Notes under the pieces: model-generated
Told to the model about the DNA's origin: nothing
Seen by the model: the letters and a program-made list of their open reading frames with translations, nothing else
Databases searched by the model: none
Shown: in pieces, positions 14,103-22,176 of the stretch
How the letters are laid out: each line of letters opens with the position of its first letter
Position numbering within the stretch: the first letter of the stretch is position 1
From: Flavobacteriales bacterium
GTDB taxonomy: Bacteria > Bacteroidota > Bacteroidia > UBA10329
NCBI GenBank assembly: GCA_021739625.1
Contig: JAIPBJ010000018.1
Location: forward strand, 1-39,503
Reading direction: 5' to 3'
DNA length: 39,503 nt
Made by a program: the position numbers and the translations under genes

Positions 14103-15845
14103 TCATTGGCAGTATTCCCAGAAGTCCTTTTGGTCTGAACCGTCAGAACCTGTTCCCATGTATCCCTTGCTTCCGATGGAGAAGCCAGTGGAGAAACTCC
14201 TTGCCGTTCCTCCGAAGTCCGCTTTTTTTGTCCAGCTATTGCTGTTGGGGTCATATTCCCAAAAATCGTTCGTGGTGGATGTATAATCGTATCCGGCACC
14301 TATGTATCCCTTGTTCCCGATTGAGAATCCTGTGGCCTGTATCCTTGCTGTTCCTCCGAAATCGGCCTTCTGCGTCCAATTGTCTGTAGTTGGGTCGTAT
14401 TCCCAGAAATCGCTGAAGGCCGGAGGATTGTTGTTGAAGCCGGTGCCGATATATCCTTTGTTTCCGATGGAGAATCCGGTGGCATAATAGCGTTGCGAAC
14501 CTGCGAAATCGGCTTTCTGTGTCCAGATGTCGGTGCCTGGGTCATATTCCCAGAAATCGTTGGCAGGGGGGCTTTGAGCGTTCCCTACCCCTATATATCC
14601 CTTTGCACCGATGGAGAATCCTATGGCAGACGTTCTTGCCGTTCCTCCAAAATCGGCCTTCTGTGTCCAGGTGTTCGCCACAGGGTCAAATTCCCAGAAA
14701 TCCTTTGTCTGCGAAGGATCATAACCTGTGCCTACATATCCTTTTGTTCCGATTGAGAAGCCGGCAGCGACCATTCTTCCGGTTCCCCCGAAATCGGCCT
14801 TCTGTGTCCAGCTATTGTTGGAAGGATCGAATTCCCAAGTGTCTTTGGTGTAATTGCCTCCGACAGATCCGGTAACGACATAGCCCTTCATTCCAATGGA
14901 GAAACTCACCGCCCCGATCCTTCCGATCGCTCCCAGATCCGCTTTCTGTGTCCATGAGTCCGGCACACAGCCGATGATGGCCTGACCATTGAAAAGTAGG
15001 CTGCCTCCGCAAAAGGACATCCAACCGTTGGTGTTCCATACTTCGAGACAGTGGATGTCGGTGTTGTAGATCTGCAGCCCATCGGCCGGGGAAGCGATGG
15101 CATTGCGCTGGGCGGTGGTCATCCTTGAGATGAGAACGCCCCCGGTGGTCGATGACACCTCTACTTTGGCGGAGGCATCGGGAGTGGCGGTGCCGATGCC
15201 CACAGTGCCGTTATCGAAGATGGATGAGGTGACCAATGCGGTGCCGTTCCATTTAGAAAGATGGTCGGTCGCATTTATTCCAACCTTAGGGTCTGTTTCG
15301 GTGAAGGAAGTAAGGTATCCCGCTGCTGAATGATCGCCCCATCCAAAGGCCGTGTTCCAATTGTTGACATGGGTTGAAGAGATGCCATTTGCAGGAGAGG
15401 CCCCGAAGAGCGGGTCGGTCTCGGCAAGTGTCCCTGTCACACTTTCTGCGGTCTGTGCGTGCAGGGCATAGGGTGTGCTGAGCAATTGGCTTACGCCAGT
15501 GATGGTGTAATTCGCGCCTCCGGCCGGGTCGGTCTCTGTTCTGATGTAGTACGGCCCGTTTGCCCAGTCAATGGCAGCGAATGACCCTGAAAGCGGGATG
15601 CCGTTGCCTATCTCCAGACTCACAAGTCCATTGGCATTGGTGGTCGGGGCCTGGGTTTCGGAGTATGCCACCGTGCCTGTCGGTGTGCCTTGCTGTATGC
15701 TTATTCTCATGCCCACCGGTGCTGATACCAACAGCGCATCGCTGCTGTTGCGGACCACGGCCTGATAGCTCATCTTCTGTGGGGCCTGTGCAATTGCGCC
15801 CGTTGTCAGCAGCAGACCTGCAATCACTTGACAGATTCTTTTCAT
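14103..15845 (-). CDS. Secreted kelch-repeat protein
   Basis: 580 residues. A signal peptide (1-19) is followed by a beta-rich domain (about 22-130) typical of Bacteroidota collar or tail-like proteins (MSYQAVVRNSSDALL), a linker with two ETDP-type repeats (about 142 and 183), a GTVGIGTATPDASAKVEV segment (about 213-230) and then six kelch repeats from about 297 to the end. Each repeat runs about 48 residues: WTQKADFGGTAR, GFSIGxKGYxGTG, DFWEYDP. The repeats would build a six-bladed propeller. The protein ends right after DFWEYCQ with no T9SS sorting domain of its own. It starts 4 bases after the stop of the short T9SS protein and is probably co-translated with it. Substrate or ligand is unknown. 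Confidence 0.88.
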   Translation of the reverse strand: MKRICQVIAGLLLTTGAIAQAPQKMSYQAVVRNSSDALLVSAPVGMRISIQQGTPTGTVAYSETQAPTTNANGLVSLEIGNGIPLSGSFAAIDWANGPYYIRTETDPAGGANYTITGVSQLLSTPYALHAQTAESVTGTLAETDPLFGASPANGISSTHVNNWNTAFGWGDHSAAGYLTSFTETDPKVGINATDHLSKWNGTALVTSSIFDNGTVGIGTATPDASAKVEVSSTTGGVLISRMTTAQRNAIASPADGLQIYNTDIHCLEVWNTNGWMSFCGGSLLFNGQAIIGCVPDSWTQKADLGAIGRIGAVSFSIGMKGYVVTGSVGGNYTKDTWEFDPSNNSWTQKADFGGTGRMVAAGFSIGTKGYVGTGYDPSQTKDFWEFDPVANTWTQKADFGGTARTSAIGFSIGAKGYIGVGNAQSPPANDFWEYDPGTDIWTQKADFAGSQRYYATGFSIGNKGYIGTGFNNNPPAFSDFWEYDPTTDNWTQKADFGGTARIQATGFSIGNKGYIGAGYDYTSTTNDFWEYDPNSNSWTKKADFGGTARSFSTGFSIGSKGYMGTGSDGSDQKDFWEYCQ

Positions 15846-15849
15846 CGGT

Positions 15850-16338
15850 TCAGTTCTTAATGATCTTGAATGTTCTCACTTCTTTTCCGTTGTCCGTCAC
15901 GCTCAGGAAGTAGGCCGCGCTTGGCAGATGGTCCATACGTATCGATTCGGTGTTTCCGGTCATCTTTCTGTGCTCGACCGTTCTCCCGTTCAGGTCATAT
16001 AGCTGAAAATTGAGACCGGAGATTTCGGGACCGCCCACACTCAGCATCAATTGACCGGTAGTAGGGTTGGGGCATGCCTGAACATCGCGGCCGGTCTGAA
16101 GGTCTTGCACGCCTACCACATAAGAGATCTCGTAGGGCTGCTGCACACCCTGTGCCACAGACCCTGTTGCCCCGGTGTGGGTGATGCAGACCGATTGTCC
16201 TATGCTGTAGGCGACCGTGCCACCAATGCCCGATGCATCGCCACCTGTGGCCATGGCCGCCTGCTGTGCCTTTGCTGTTGTCAGTCCAAGGCACAGCGCT
16301 ATCGACAATGCAAAGGTTCTTCTGCTCATGCTGTCCAT
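15850..16338 (-). CDS. Short secreted protein with T9SS type A sorting domain
   Basis: 162 residues from ATG 16338; ATG 16329 (MSRRTFALSIALCLG) is an equally good start. A longer frame to 16464 lacks a sensible N-terminus. A signal peptide ends at TTAKAQ. The small middle part (GGTVAYSIGQSVCITHTGAT, then GSVAQGVQQPYEIS) belongs to a common Bacteroidota module that I recognise by pattern but cannot assign a function. The last 75 residues (QACPNPTTGQLMLSV, FQLYDLNGRTV, LPSAAYFLSV, KIIKN) form a type A T9SS C-terminal domain, so the protein should be exported and anchored through T9SS. It is the first gene of a set with the kelch and DUF4907 genes and may act as their surface anchor. Confidence 0.85.
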   Translation of the reverse strand: MDSMSRRTFALSIALCLGLTTAKAQQAAMATGGDASGIGGTVAYSIGQSVCITHTGATGSVAQGVQQPYEISYVVGVQDLQTGRDVQACPNPTTGQLMLSVGGPEISGLNFQLYDLNGRTVEHRKMTGNTESIRMDHLPSAAYFLSVTDNGKEVRTFKIIKN

Positions 16339-16525
16339 TCTATTCACTTGTTGAGACCCTTCCGAGGCGGCTGCCATGCGGATGGCATTTGGATGACCGG
16401 CCAATGTTCCGTTGGTCTGCAGAAGCGGACCGGTGTCCTGCCAGGTGTCTGCGGTGCGCAACATTCGGTGAAACTACACATTCATTGGGGGTCATCGGCC
16501 ATGATGAGAGGACCATTGGGCAGGG

Positions 16526-16533
16526 CAAATGTA
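16526..16533 (-). promoter_or_regulatory. Candidate -7 promoter for the T9SS-kelch-DUF4907 set
   Basis: On the minus strand TACATTTG is a full match to TAnnTTTG. It would give a leader of about 180 bases before ATG 16338. No -33 TTG sits at the standard spacing. Confidence 0.4.
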
Positions 16534-16612
16534 TTATTATGGGAACACAATGCTTCCGTACGCGCAACAGGCCTCGACCCGGGATATGAACCTCCGCTTC
16601 CTACCGGTCCTT

Positions 16613-16630
16613 GGCCCCGATGGGGCCTTT
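16613..16630. other. Hairpin at the head of the 42-bp repeat array
   Basis: GGCCCC (16613-16618) and GGGGCC (16622-16627) pair across a 3-base loop and are followed by TTT. It is terminator-like on the plus strand but the T-run is too short for a firm call. It directly precedes a degenerate copy of the 42-bp repeat (16631-16652). Confidence 0.45.
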
Positions 16631-16652
16631 CGGCAGGGGCATCACCACGTTT

Positions 16653-16963
16653 GGCAACCTGCCTTCCAGAGCTGGAAGGGGCATCACTGCTTCCAGCAAC
16701 CTGCCTTCCAGAGCTGGAAGGGGCATCACTGCTTCCGGCAACCTGCCTTCCAGAGCTGGAAGGGGCATCACTGCTTCCGGCAACCTGCCTTCCAGAGCTG
16801 GAAGGGGCATCACTGCTTCCGGTGACCTGCCTTCCAGAGCTGGAAGGGGCATCACTGCTTCCGGCAACCTGCCTTCCAGTGCTGGAAGGGGCATCCCTGC
16901 ATCCGGTGACCTGCCTTCCAGAGCTGGAAGGGGCATCCCCGCGTCCGGTGACCTGCCTTCCAG
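16653..16963. repeat. 42-bp tandem repeat array with an invariant palindrome (7.4 copies)
   Basis: Seven full 42-bp units start at 16653, 16695, 16737, 16779, 16821, 16863 and 16905, with a half unit from 16947. A degenerate half unit precedes at 16631. Each full unit carries the arms CCTTCCAG and CTGGAAGG around a 2-base centre (AG, or TG in unit 6). All unit-to-unit changes fall outside the arms, for example GGCAACC or GGTGACC at the left edge and ATCACTGCTTCC, ATCCCTGCATCC or ATCCCCGCGTCC at the right. Since 42 is a multiple of three, open frames run through the array on both strands, but they consist of the repeat only and lack gene features. Confidence 0.9.
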
Positions 16964-17089
16964 TCTGAAAATCAATCATTTGAATACTTCGGATCCCTTT
17001 TTAACCCTTTTACCCTAAAACCATGGTACTTACCCGCAGATTGCCCATCAGTAACATCGGCTAATCGCACCCGTGAAGGAGTTTCCCCC

Positions 17090-17128
17090 AAGCCCCGCCA
17101 CCTCTGGGTTGGCGGGGCTTCTGTTTTT
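17090..17128 (+). terminator. Strong rho-independent terminator without an upstream gene
   Basis: AAGCCCCGCCA (17090-17100) and TGGCGGGGCTT (17110-17120) form a perfect 11-bp stem with a 9-base loop, followed by CTGTTTTT. No plus-strand gene lies upstream within more than 3 kb, so it ends either an unseen short transcript from the repeat region or shields the peptidase promoter from read-through. Confidence 0.8.
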
Positions 17129-17138
17129 GGTATCATTG
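17109..17138 (+). promoter_or_regulatory. Promoter of the M36 peptidase gene overlapping the terminator
   Basis: TTG at 17109-17111, 19 bases of spacer, and TATCATTG at 17131-17138 (seven of eight bases of the spaced consensus kept) fit the Bacteroidota promoter layout. The implied start of transcription is near 17144, about 28 bases before ATG 17172. The -33 element lies within the loop and right arm of the terminator hairpin. Confidence 0.5.
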
Positions 17139-17171
17139 CACCTGCCGCCTCCTTCCACCTTCCGCACCCGC

Positions 17172-20100
17172 ATGATCCCTTCACTGCACATCAAAGCCTT
17201 GGCCCTGCCGGTGCTGTCCTGCTGCGTTGCGCTGTTGGGGCCAACGGCCGCCAGGGCGCAAGCAGATGCCCGGTCTGAGGTGGGCCGCCTCGCAGCCGGT
17301 CACTTCGCAGCATCGGCCACGCCCATGCAGTTCATTGTGAACGATGCCTACACCGACACCGACCTCGGCATCACCCATGGATATGTTCAGCAGGTTTACG
17401 GAGGGGTTCCTGTTCACAATGCCATTGCGGTGGTGGCGCTGAGGAACGGGCAGTTGGCACACATCGCAGAGGACTTTGTAAGGGACATCGCCTCGAAGGC
17501 CAACGCCAGCACACCTTCCATCAGCGCAGCACAGGCGGTGGTCAGTGCATTGCAACATCTCAAGAGGCCCATTCCTGATGATCTGGTGCAGATGGGGAGC
17601 AATGCGCAGAACGGCCATCTGCGGTTCTCCCTCCCCGAGGTGTCGGCCCGGCCTGTCGAGGTGGGAAAGGTCTATCTGCCCGTAGGCGATGAGGTGCGCC
17701 TTGCCTGGAATGTGAGCATCGAGATGAAGGACGTGGCGCACTGGTGGAACATCCGCGTGGATGCGCATTCGGGCCAATTCATCGACCGTGATGACTACAC
17801 GGCAAGCTGCAGCCTGCATCCTGCCACGTATCGCGACCGAACGCGGAAAGAGGGGAGGGCACAGGGCCTGCATCCCCATCCGGCCCCGCTTCCCATGCCA
17901 GTGGCCACTTCGTCCTACCGGGTGTTCCCGCTGCCTGTGGAGGCCCCGACCTTTGGCACACGCAGTCTGATGGAAGACCCCGCAGACCCCATCGCATCGC
18001 CATTCGGCTGGCACGACACCAACGGGGCCGATGGGGCAGAATACACCATTGCCCGGGGCAACAACACCCATGCCTATGAGGATGCCGACAATGATAACCT
18101 TCCCGGATACTCGCCCGATGGAGGCGGGGCACTGGCATTCGATTTCGCCTTGCTGCCCGATGTGGAGCCGATGGACAATCGGGATGCCGCCCTCACCAAT
18201 CTCTTCTATCAGACCAACGCCATCCACGATGTGCTCTATGCACACGGGTTCAACGAGGCTGCCGGCAACTTCCAGCAGAACAACTATGGGAGGGGCGGAT
18301 CGGGCGGTGACCACGTGTGGGCCGAGGGCTTTGACGGATCGGGCACCAACAACGCCAATTTCAGCACCCCGCCTGACGGTTCCGAACCACGGATGCAGAT
18401 GTATCTCTGGAATTCTGAGCCCGTGGGATGCAGCACGCTCGGCATCGTGTCGGACGGGTTCACCGGGACGATGGAAGTAGGCACGGCCGAGTTCACGGCC
18501 GTTGGAACTGTGACCGCACCCCTCATCCTTGCTGACGATGAGGTAGGAACAGGTTCTGACGCCTGCACCGACATACTGAACAATGTGGCGGGAAAGATCG
18601 TCCTCATAGACCGTGGAGGATGCAATTTCATATCGAAGGCGCAGCGTGCAGAAGCGGCAGGGGCCGTTGGCCTCATCATAGCCAACAATGTTGCAGGTGG
18701 GCCCACAGGCATGGCAGGCTCGCCCCAAGTGGGCATCCCGGTGCTGTCCGTATCGCTGGCAGATGGAGGTCTGCTCAGATCGGAACTGCTCCTTGGAACG
18801 GTGGAGGCCTCCTTGGTCACCTGTGCCCGCGACACCTTCGATTCCAATTTCGACAATGGCATCATAGCCCATGAATACGGCCACGGACTGTCGAACAGGT
18901 TGACCGGTGGCCCATCGCAGTCCAGCTGCCTTGCCAACGAGGAGCAGGGTGGCGAAGGCTGGAGCGATTGGCTGGCGCTCATGCTCACCATCACTCCCGC
19001 AGACCAAGGGGCCGATGCCAGAGGCATGGGGTCCTATGTGGCCAACGACCCCAACGAAGGGGGCGGGATCAGAACCTTTCCCTATAGCACCGACATGGCC
19101 GTGAACCCGCTCACCTACGGAGACCTTGACCCCGTTATGGGCGTGCATGCCCGGGGCGAGATATGGTGCGCTGCCATCTGGGACATGTCGTGGCTCCTGA
19201 TGGATGCGCACGGATTCAACAGCAGTCCGGCCGATGTGGCGGCCGGCAACAACATCGCCATCAGGCTCGTGCTCGAAGGGTTGAAACTGCAGCCGTGCAG
19301 CCCCGGCTACCTCGATGCCCGCGATGCCATTCTGGCGGCCGATGAGCTCCTTTTCGACAAGGCGCACAGACCCCTCATCTGGGAGGCGTTTGCCCGAAGG
19401 GGCATGGGATGCAGCGCAGCGCAGGGCAGTGCCAACGCGGTGGGCGATGAGACCGAGGCCTTCGACATGCCCACCCTTTTTTATCGCGATCAGGATGAGG
19501 ACGGCCATGGCCACCTGTGGTCAACCGAATTGGCCTGCACCCAGCCGATCGGATTCGTGACCAATTCAGTTGACTGTGACGATACGGATCCATCGGTCGG
19601 CCCCGACTGTCTGCAATGGATCGGCACTTTGAGTGAAGATTGGGATGCCCCGGGCAACTGGAGCAATGGAACAGTGCCCACCTCATCGGACGATGTGAGA
19701 ATTTCGGCAGTGCCGTCCAATCAGCCCGTGATAGGCGGAGCGTTGGCAGAATGCCTCGGTCTGGAGGTGCAGAGCGGGGCCTTGCTCACCATCGCGCCCG
19801 GCCATGCCCTCACAGCCAATGGCGACCTCACCAGCGCGGGCACGGTGCATGTCATGGCCGATGAGCTTGGCATCGGATCGCTCATTACCCTCGGCAGTGT
19901 CACCGGTGCAGGCACATTCCAGGCCGATCAGTATCTCACAGGTGCGGGCGGGGCCACACCCAGCGGGGTGTTCTACTACGTGAGCAGCGCTGTGGCAGGG
20001 GCCAATGCGGCCAGCTATGGTCTCGCCAGCGGCAACAGGCTCTGGAGCGCAAGCGAGTCCACGCAGACCTACCCACAGATGACCGATGGCGCCACGGTGC

Positions 20101-21188
20101 TCAATGCAGGTCAGGGCTATGTGGTGCGCATGGGCGGCAGCGGCAGTCGCGAGCTAAGCGGCACCGCCTTCAACACCGGCAACGTGACCCTCAATGGCCT
20201 CACCCGCACAGGGGCAGGGGCCAACGCAGGCTACAATCTGGTGGGCAACCCTTATCCGTCCTCCGTGAGCTGGGATGCGGCCATCAAGGGCAATCTGGAG
20301 GACGACATCTGGTTCCGCACCCATACCGATGCGCTGCTCATGAACTTCGATGTGTATAATGCCGTCAGCGGCATCGGTACGGACAACAACCGTTTCAACC
20401 AGGATGTGACAGGCATCGTCCCACCGGGCCAGGCATTCTGGGTGCGGGTACTGGACGGAGAGACCAGCGGTTCGCTCGGCTTCGATAACGCCATGCGCAG
20501 CCACGGCATGCAGAGCGCACTCTACCGTCTGGCGGCCGAAGAGGGCACGGTGCGCATGCGCATCACCGGGGCCACAGGCAGCGATGTGACCATCGTGCAT
20601 TTCACCACGGAGGCCGAGAACGGCTATGATGCGTTCGACAGTCGCAAGATGTTCGGGGCGGCCACCCTGCCGCAGTTGCACACCACCGCAGCCAATGAGG
20701 CGATGGCCATCAACGGCCTCTTCAGCACCGCGACCAACCCCATCGTTGACCTCGCGGTGCGCATTCCCGCAACTGGCGATTACATCCTCACCGCACACAG
20801 CATCACGTTGAATGAGGAGGTATGGCTTGAGGACCGCCTGCTCAACGCATTCGAGCATCTGAATCTGAACCCCGTGTATGCCTTCACTGCCGATGCCGGC
20901 AACATGGACGACCGCTTTGCGCTGCACTTCGGGGCTGTGGCGGTCGGGGTGGAGGAGAACACTTCAATTTCACACGTGTTCGCATCCGATGGAGTGGTCA
21001 ACATCATTGTGGGCAACGACCTCGCCAGTGGCACCATCGCAATCCTGGACATGGCGGGCCGCATGGTCCGGACAGCATCCATCAGTGGCAACCGCACGGT
21101 CATGGCCACCGATCTTGCCACGGGCATCTACCTCGTTCGTATAGAAACTGTGAATGGTTCGGAGACACACAGAATTCTGTTGCGGTAG
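17172..21188 (+). CDS. M36 fungalysin-type metallopeptidase with PA domain and T9SS type A sorting domain
   Basis: 1338 residues from ATG 17172, which gives a standard signal peptide (MIPSLHIKALALPVLSCCVA); a start at 17073 would place the terminator hairpin inside the gene. Order of parts: FTP-like propeptide (about 40-200), peptidase with zinc motif HEYGH (His567, Glu568, His571) and third ligand Glu595 in GGEGWSDW, interrupted by a protease-associated insert (about 440-540, with AGKIVLIDRGGCNF and AAGAVGLIIANN), then a calcium-type DQDEDGHG stretch, a long beta-rich region (about 815-1250) and a C-terminal type A sorting domain (GTIAILDMAGRMV, LATGIYLVRI, HRILLR). It should be a secreted, self-processed zinc protease for extracellular protein degradation. 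All catalytic residues are kept. A 49-residue peptide gene follows, with its own promoter. Confidence 0.93.
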   Translation: MIPSLHIKALALPVLSCCVALLGPTAARAQADARSEVGRLAAGHFAASATPMQFIVNDAYTDTDLGITHGYVQQVYGGVPVHNAIAVVALRNGQLAHIAEDFVRDIASKANASTPSISAAQAVVSALQHLKRPIPDDLVQMGSNAQNGHLRFSLPEVSARPVEVGKVYLPVGDEVRLAWNVSIEMKDVAHWWNIRVDAHSGQFIDRDDYTASCSLHPATYRDRTRKEGRAQGLHPHPAPLPMPVATSSYRVFPLPVEAPTFGTRSLMEDPADPIASPFGWHDTNGADGAEYTIARGNNTHAYEDADNDNLPGYSPDGGGALAFDFALLPDVEPMDNRDAALTNLFYQTNAIHDVLYAHGFNEAAGNFQQNNYGRGGSGGDHVWAEGFDGSGTNNANFSTPPDGSEPRMQMYLWNSEPVGCSTLGIVSDGFTGTMEVGTAEFTAVGTVTAPLILADDEVGTGSDACTDILNNVAGKIVLIDRGGCNFISKAQRAEAAGAVGLIIANNVAGGPTGMAGSPQVGIPVLSVSLADGGLLRSELLLGTVEASLVTCARDTFDSNFDNGIIAHEYGHGLSNRLTGGPSQSSCLANEEQGGEGWSDWLALMLTITPADQGADARGMGSYVANDPNEGGGIRTFPYSTDMAVNPLTYGDLDPVMGVHARGEIWCAAIWDMSWLLMDAHGFNSSPADVAAGNNIAIRLVLEGLKLQPCSPGYLDARDAILAADELLFDKAHRPLIWEAFARRGMGCSAAQGSANAVGDETEAFDMPTLFYRDQDEDGHGHLWSTELACTQPIGFVTNSVDCDDTDPSVGPDCLQWIGTLSEDWDAPGNWSNGTVPTSSDDVRISAVPSNQPVIGGALAECLGLEVQSGALLTIAPGHALTANGDLTSAGTVHVMADELGIGSLITLGSVTGAGTFQADQYLTGAGGATPSGVFYYVSSAVAGANAASYGLASGNRLWSASESTQTYPQMTDGATVLNAGQGYVVRMGGSGSRELSGTAFNTGNVTLNGLTRTGAGANAGYNLVGNPYPSSVSWDAAIKGNLEDDIWFRTHTDALLMNFDVYNAVSGIGTDNNRFNQDVTGIVPPGQAFWVRVLDGETSGSLGFDNAMRSHGMQSALYRLAAEEGTVRMRITGATGSDVTIVHFTTEAENGYDAFDSRKMFGAATLPQLHTTAANEAMAINGLFSTATNPIVDLAVRIPATGDYILTAHSITLNEEVWLEDRLLNAFEHLNLNPVYAFTADAGNMDDRFALHFGAVAVGVEENTSISHVFASDGVVNIIVGNDLASGTIAILDMAGRMVRTASISGNRTVMATDLATGIYLVRIETVNGSETHRILLR

Positions 21189-21214
21189 TGTCCGGAATTC
21201 CATAATGACAATTT

Positions 21215-21222
21215 ATATTTGA
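21215..21222 (+). promoter_or_regulatory. -7 promoter element of the 49-residue peptide gene
   Basis: TATATTTG is a full match to TAnnTTTG, 28 bases after the peptidase stop and 28 bases before ATG 21251, in a short A+T-rich stretch. It supports separate expression of the peptide. No -33 TTG at ideal spacing. Confidence 0.6.
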
Positions 21223-21250
21223 CCACTTCAACAAAACATTCACAAAGACC

Positions 21251-21400
21251 ATGAACAAGAAAAAGAACTACACCCGCCCGGCTATCCGCAAAGTGACCAT
21301 CGACAAGGAGATCAGCATGGTGATGATGTCACCGTTCGGCCCTGGTGGCGATCCAGAGGGAAGCATGAAACTGATGAATCCGATGAAGTGGTTGAGGTAG
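21251..21400 (+). CDS. 49-residue peptide gene of unknown function
   Basis: An ATG at 21251 opens a 49-codon frame ending in TAG at 21398-21400. The product begins MNKKKNYTRPAIRKVTIDKE, continues ISMVMMSPFGPGGDPEG and ends NPMKWLR. There is no signal peptide or membrane segment; the N-terminus is very basic, the middle holds a hydrophobic ISMVMM block and the C-terminal half is Gly/Pro rich. Evidence for a real gene is the perfect promoter element upstream, the codon use like that of its neighbours and the hairpin after it. From memory, many Bacteroidota carry short hypothetical proteins of the pattern YxxPxIxxVxID-EISxVMxS with a Pro/Gly tail, but I can name no family. It could be a precursor of a processed peptide, or a small regulator. 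Confidence 0.6.
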   Translation: MNKKKNYTRPAIRKVTIDKEISMVMMSPFGPGGDPEGSMKLMNPMKWLR

Positions 21401-21427
21401 ATCCGATTTTCTTGTGAATTGACACTG

Positions 21428-21452
21428 ACGGCCCGATGAGGGCCGTTGGTGT
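21428..21452 (+). terminator. Possible terminator after the peptide gene
   Basis: ACGGCCC (21428-21434) and GGGCCGT (21440-21446) form a 7-bp stem with loop GATGA, 27 bases after the peptide stop. The following TGGTGTTC is T-poor, so termination may be inefficient. Confidence 0.45.
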
Positions 21453-21542
21453 TCATGGCAGATGAGATACGAATGCGAGTATCCCTTCTGCAGCCCCCTG
21501 CCCACAATGCAGGCAAGGCCATTCAACAGAAGAGCGTAGCCC

Positions 21543-22046
21543 ATGGTCGTCAGCGTGACCGTCACCACCATTTTCGAATGCCCGTTGGAGCGCGCATTCC
21601 GCACCCCCATGCTGTGCGACATATCGAAGGTTCACACCGGCTATGGGGTAATGCCCAAGGTGACCCACTGCACGGATGACGCGCATTGGGGCCGACCGGG
21701 CCATGGCAAAAAAGTGTTCGCAGCCCCGTCACTCACCCAGAAGGGCGGTTTCATCTCGGTGGACAGGGTCGTTGAGCGCATCGAGAACGCCTACTGGAAA
21801 ATAGAGGTCAGCGATTTCCAGTCGTGGATGTTGGGCTTCCACAGGTTCGTGGGCGAATGGACCACCACCGCGCTTGGCCCCGACCGCACACGGGTGGTCT
21901 ATACCTATTCGCTCCATTCCGACACGCCATTGCTCTATCCGCTCAACTGGATCTTCGCCAAGGTCTTCTGGAAGCGCTACATGAAGAGGATATTGGAGAA
22001 CGTGCGCACCATGGCCAGCGACAGCGAGCCTTATCAGTATGCATGA
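21543..22046 (+). CDS. SRPBCC-fold (polyketide cyclase/START-like) protein
   Basis: 167 residues, cytoplasmic by sequence (no signal peptide). The start VSVTVTTIFECPLERAFR, the middle GFISVDRVVERIENAYWKIEV and the C-terminal helix FAKVFWKRYMKRILENVRTM follow the beta-alpha-alpha-beta6-alpha order of the SRPBCC superfamily, whose members bind hydrophobic ligands in a deep pocket. Length fits a single domain. No catalytic residues can be pointed to. It lies 142 bases after the peptide gene and is followed by a heptamer repeat array; transcription from the peptide promoter past the weak hairpin is possible, as no clear own promoter is seen. Confidence 0.75.
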   Translation: MVVSVTVTTIFECPLERAFRTPMLCDISKVHTGYGVMPKVTHCTDDAHWGRPGHGKKVFAAPSLTQKGGFISVDRVVERIENAYWKIEVSDFQSWMLGFHRFVGEWTTTALGPDRTRVVYTYSLHSDTPLLYPLNWIFAKVFWKRYMKRILENVRTMASDSEPYQYA

Positions 22047-22054
22047 CCGCTTCG

Positions 22055-22145
22055 ACAGACCGCAGAACACAGACCATAGACCAAAGACCACAGACCATTG
22101 ACCACAGACCATCGTCTATCGACTATCGACCGTGGACTATCGACT
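22055..22145. repeat. Heptamer array, 7-bp period (ACAGACC/ATCGACT type)
   Basis: Thirteen consecutive 7-mers run in phase from 22055: ACAGACC, GCAGAAC, ACAGACC, ATAGACC, AAAGACC, ACAGACC, ATTGACC, ACAGACC, ATCGTCT, ATCGACT, ATCGACC, GTGGACT, ATCGACT. The core is ANNGACY. The array fills the space between the SRPBCC stop and the thiolase promoter. No gene is in it. Confidence 0.85.
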
Positions 22146-22176
22146 GAATTCTGAAGTCCCGCCCTTTTCCCTTCCG

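Noticed and set aside
16653-16963. CRISPR array
   Set aside because: Adjacent units are direct copies with no unique spacers, and no cas genes are present.
16482-16979. Frames through the 42-bp array on both strands that would code for 14-residue repeats
   Set aside because: The period is a multiple of three, so several frames stay open by construction; no signal peptide, no promoter placement and no non-repeat domain support a protein.
17181-19514. A 777-codon open frame on the minus strand inside the M36 peptidase gene
   Set aside because: It is the mirror of a G+C-rich gene with strong codon bias; its product is full of His, Arg and Gly without domain features, while the plus frame has a complete peptidase.
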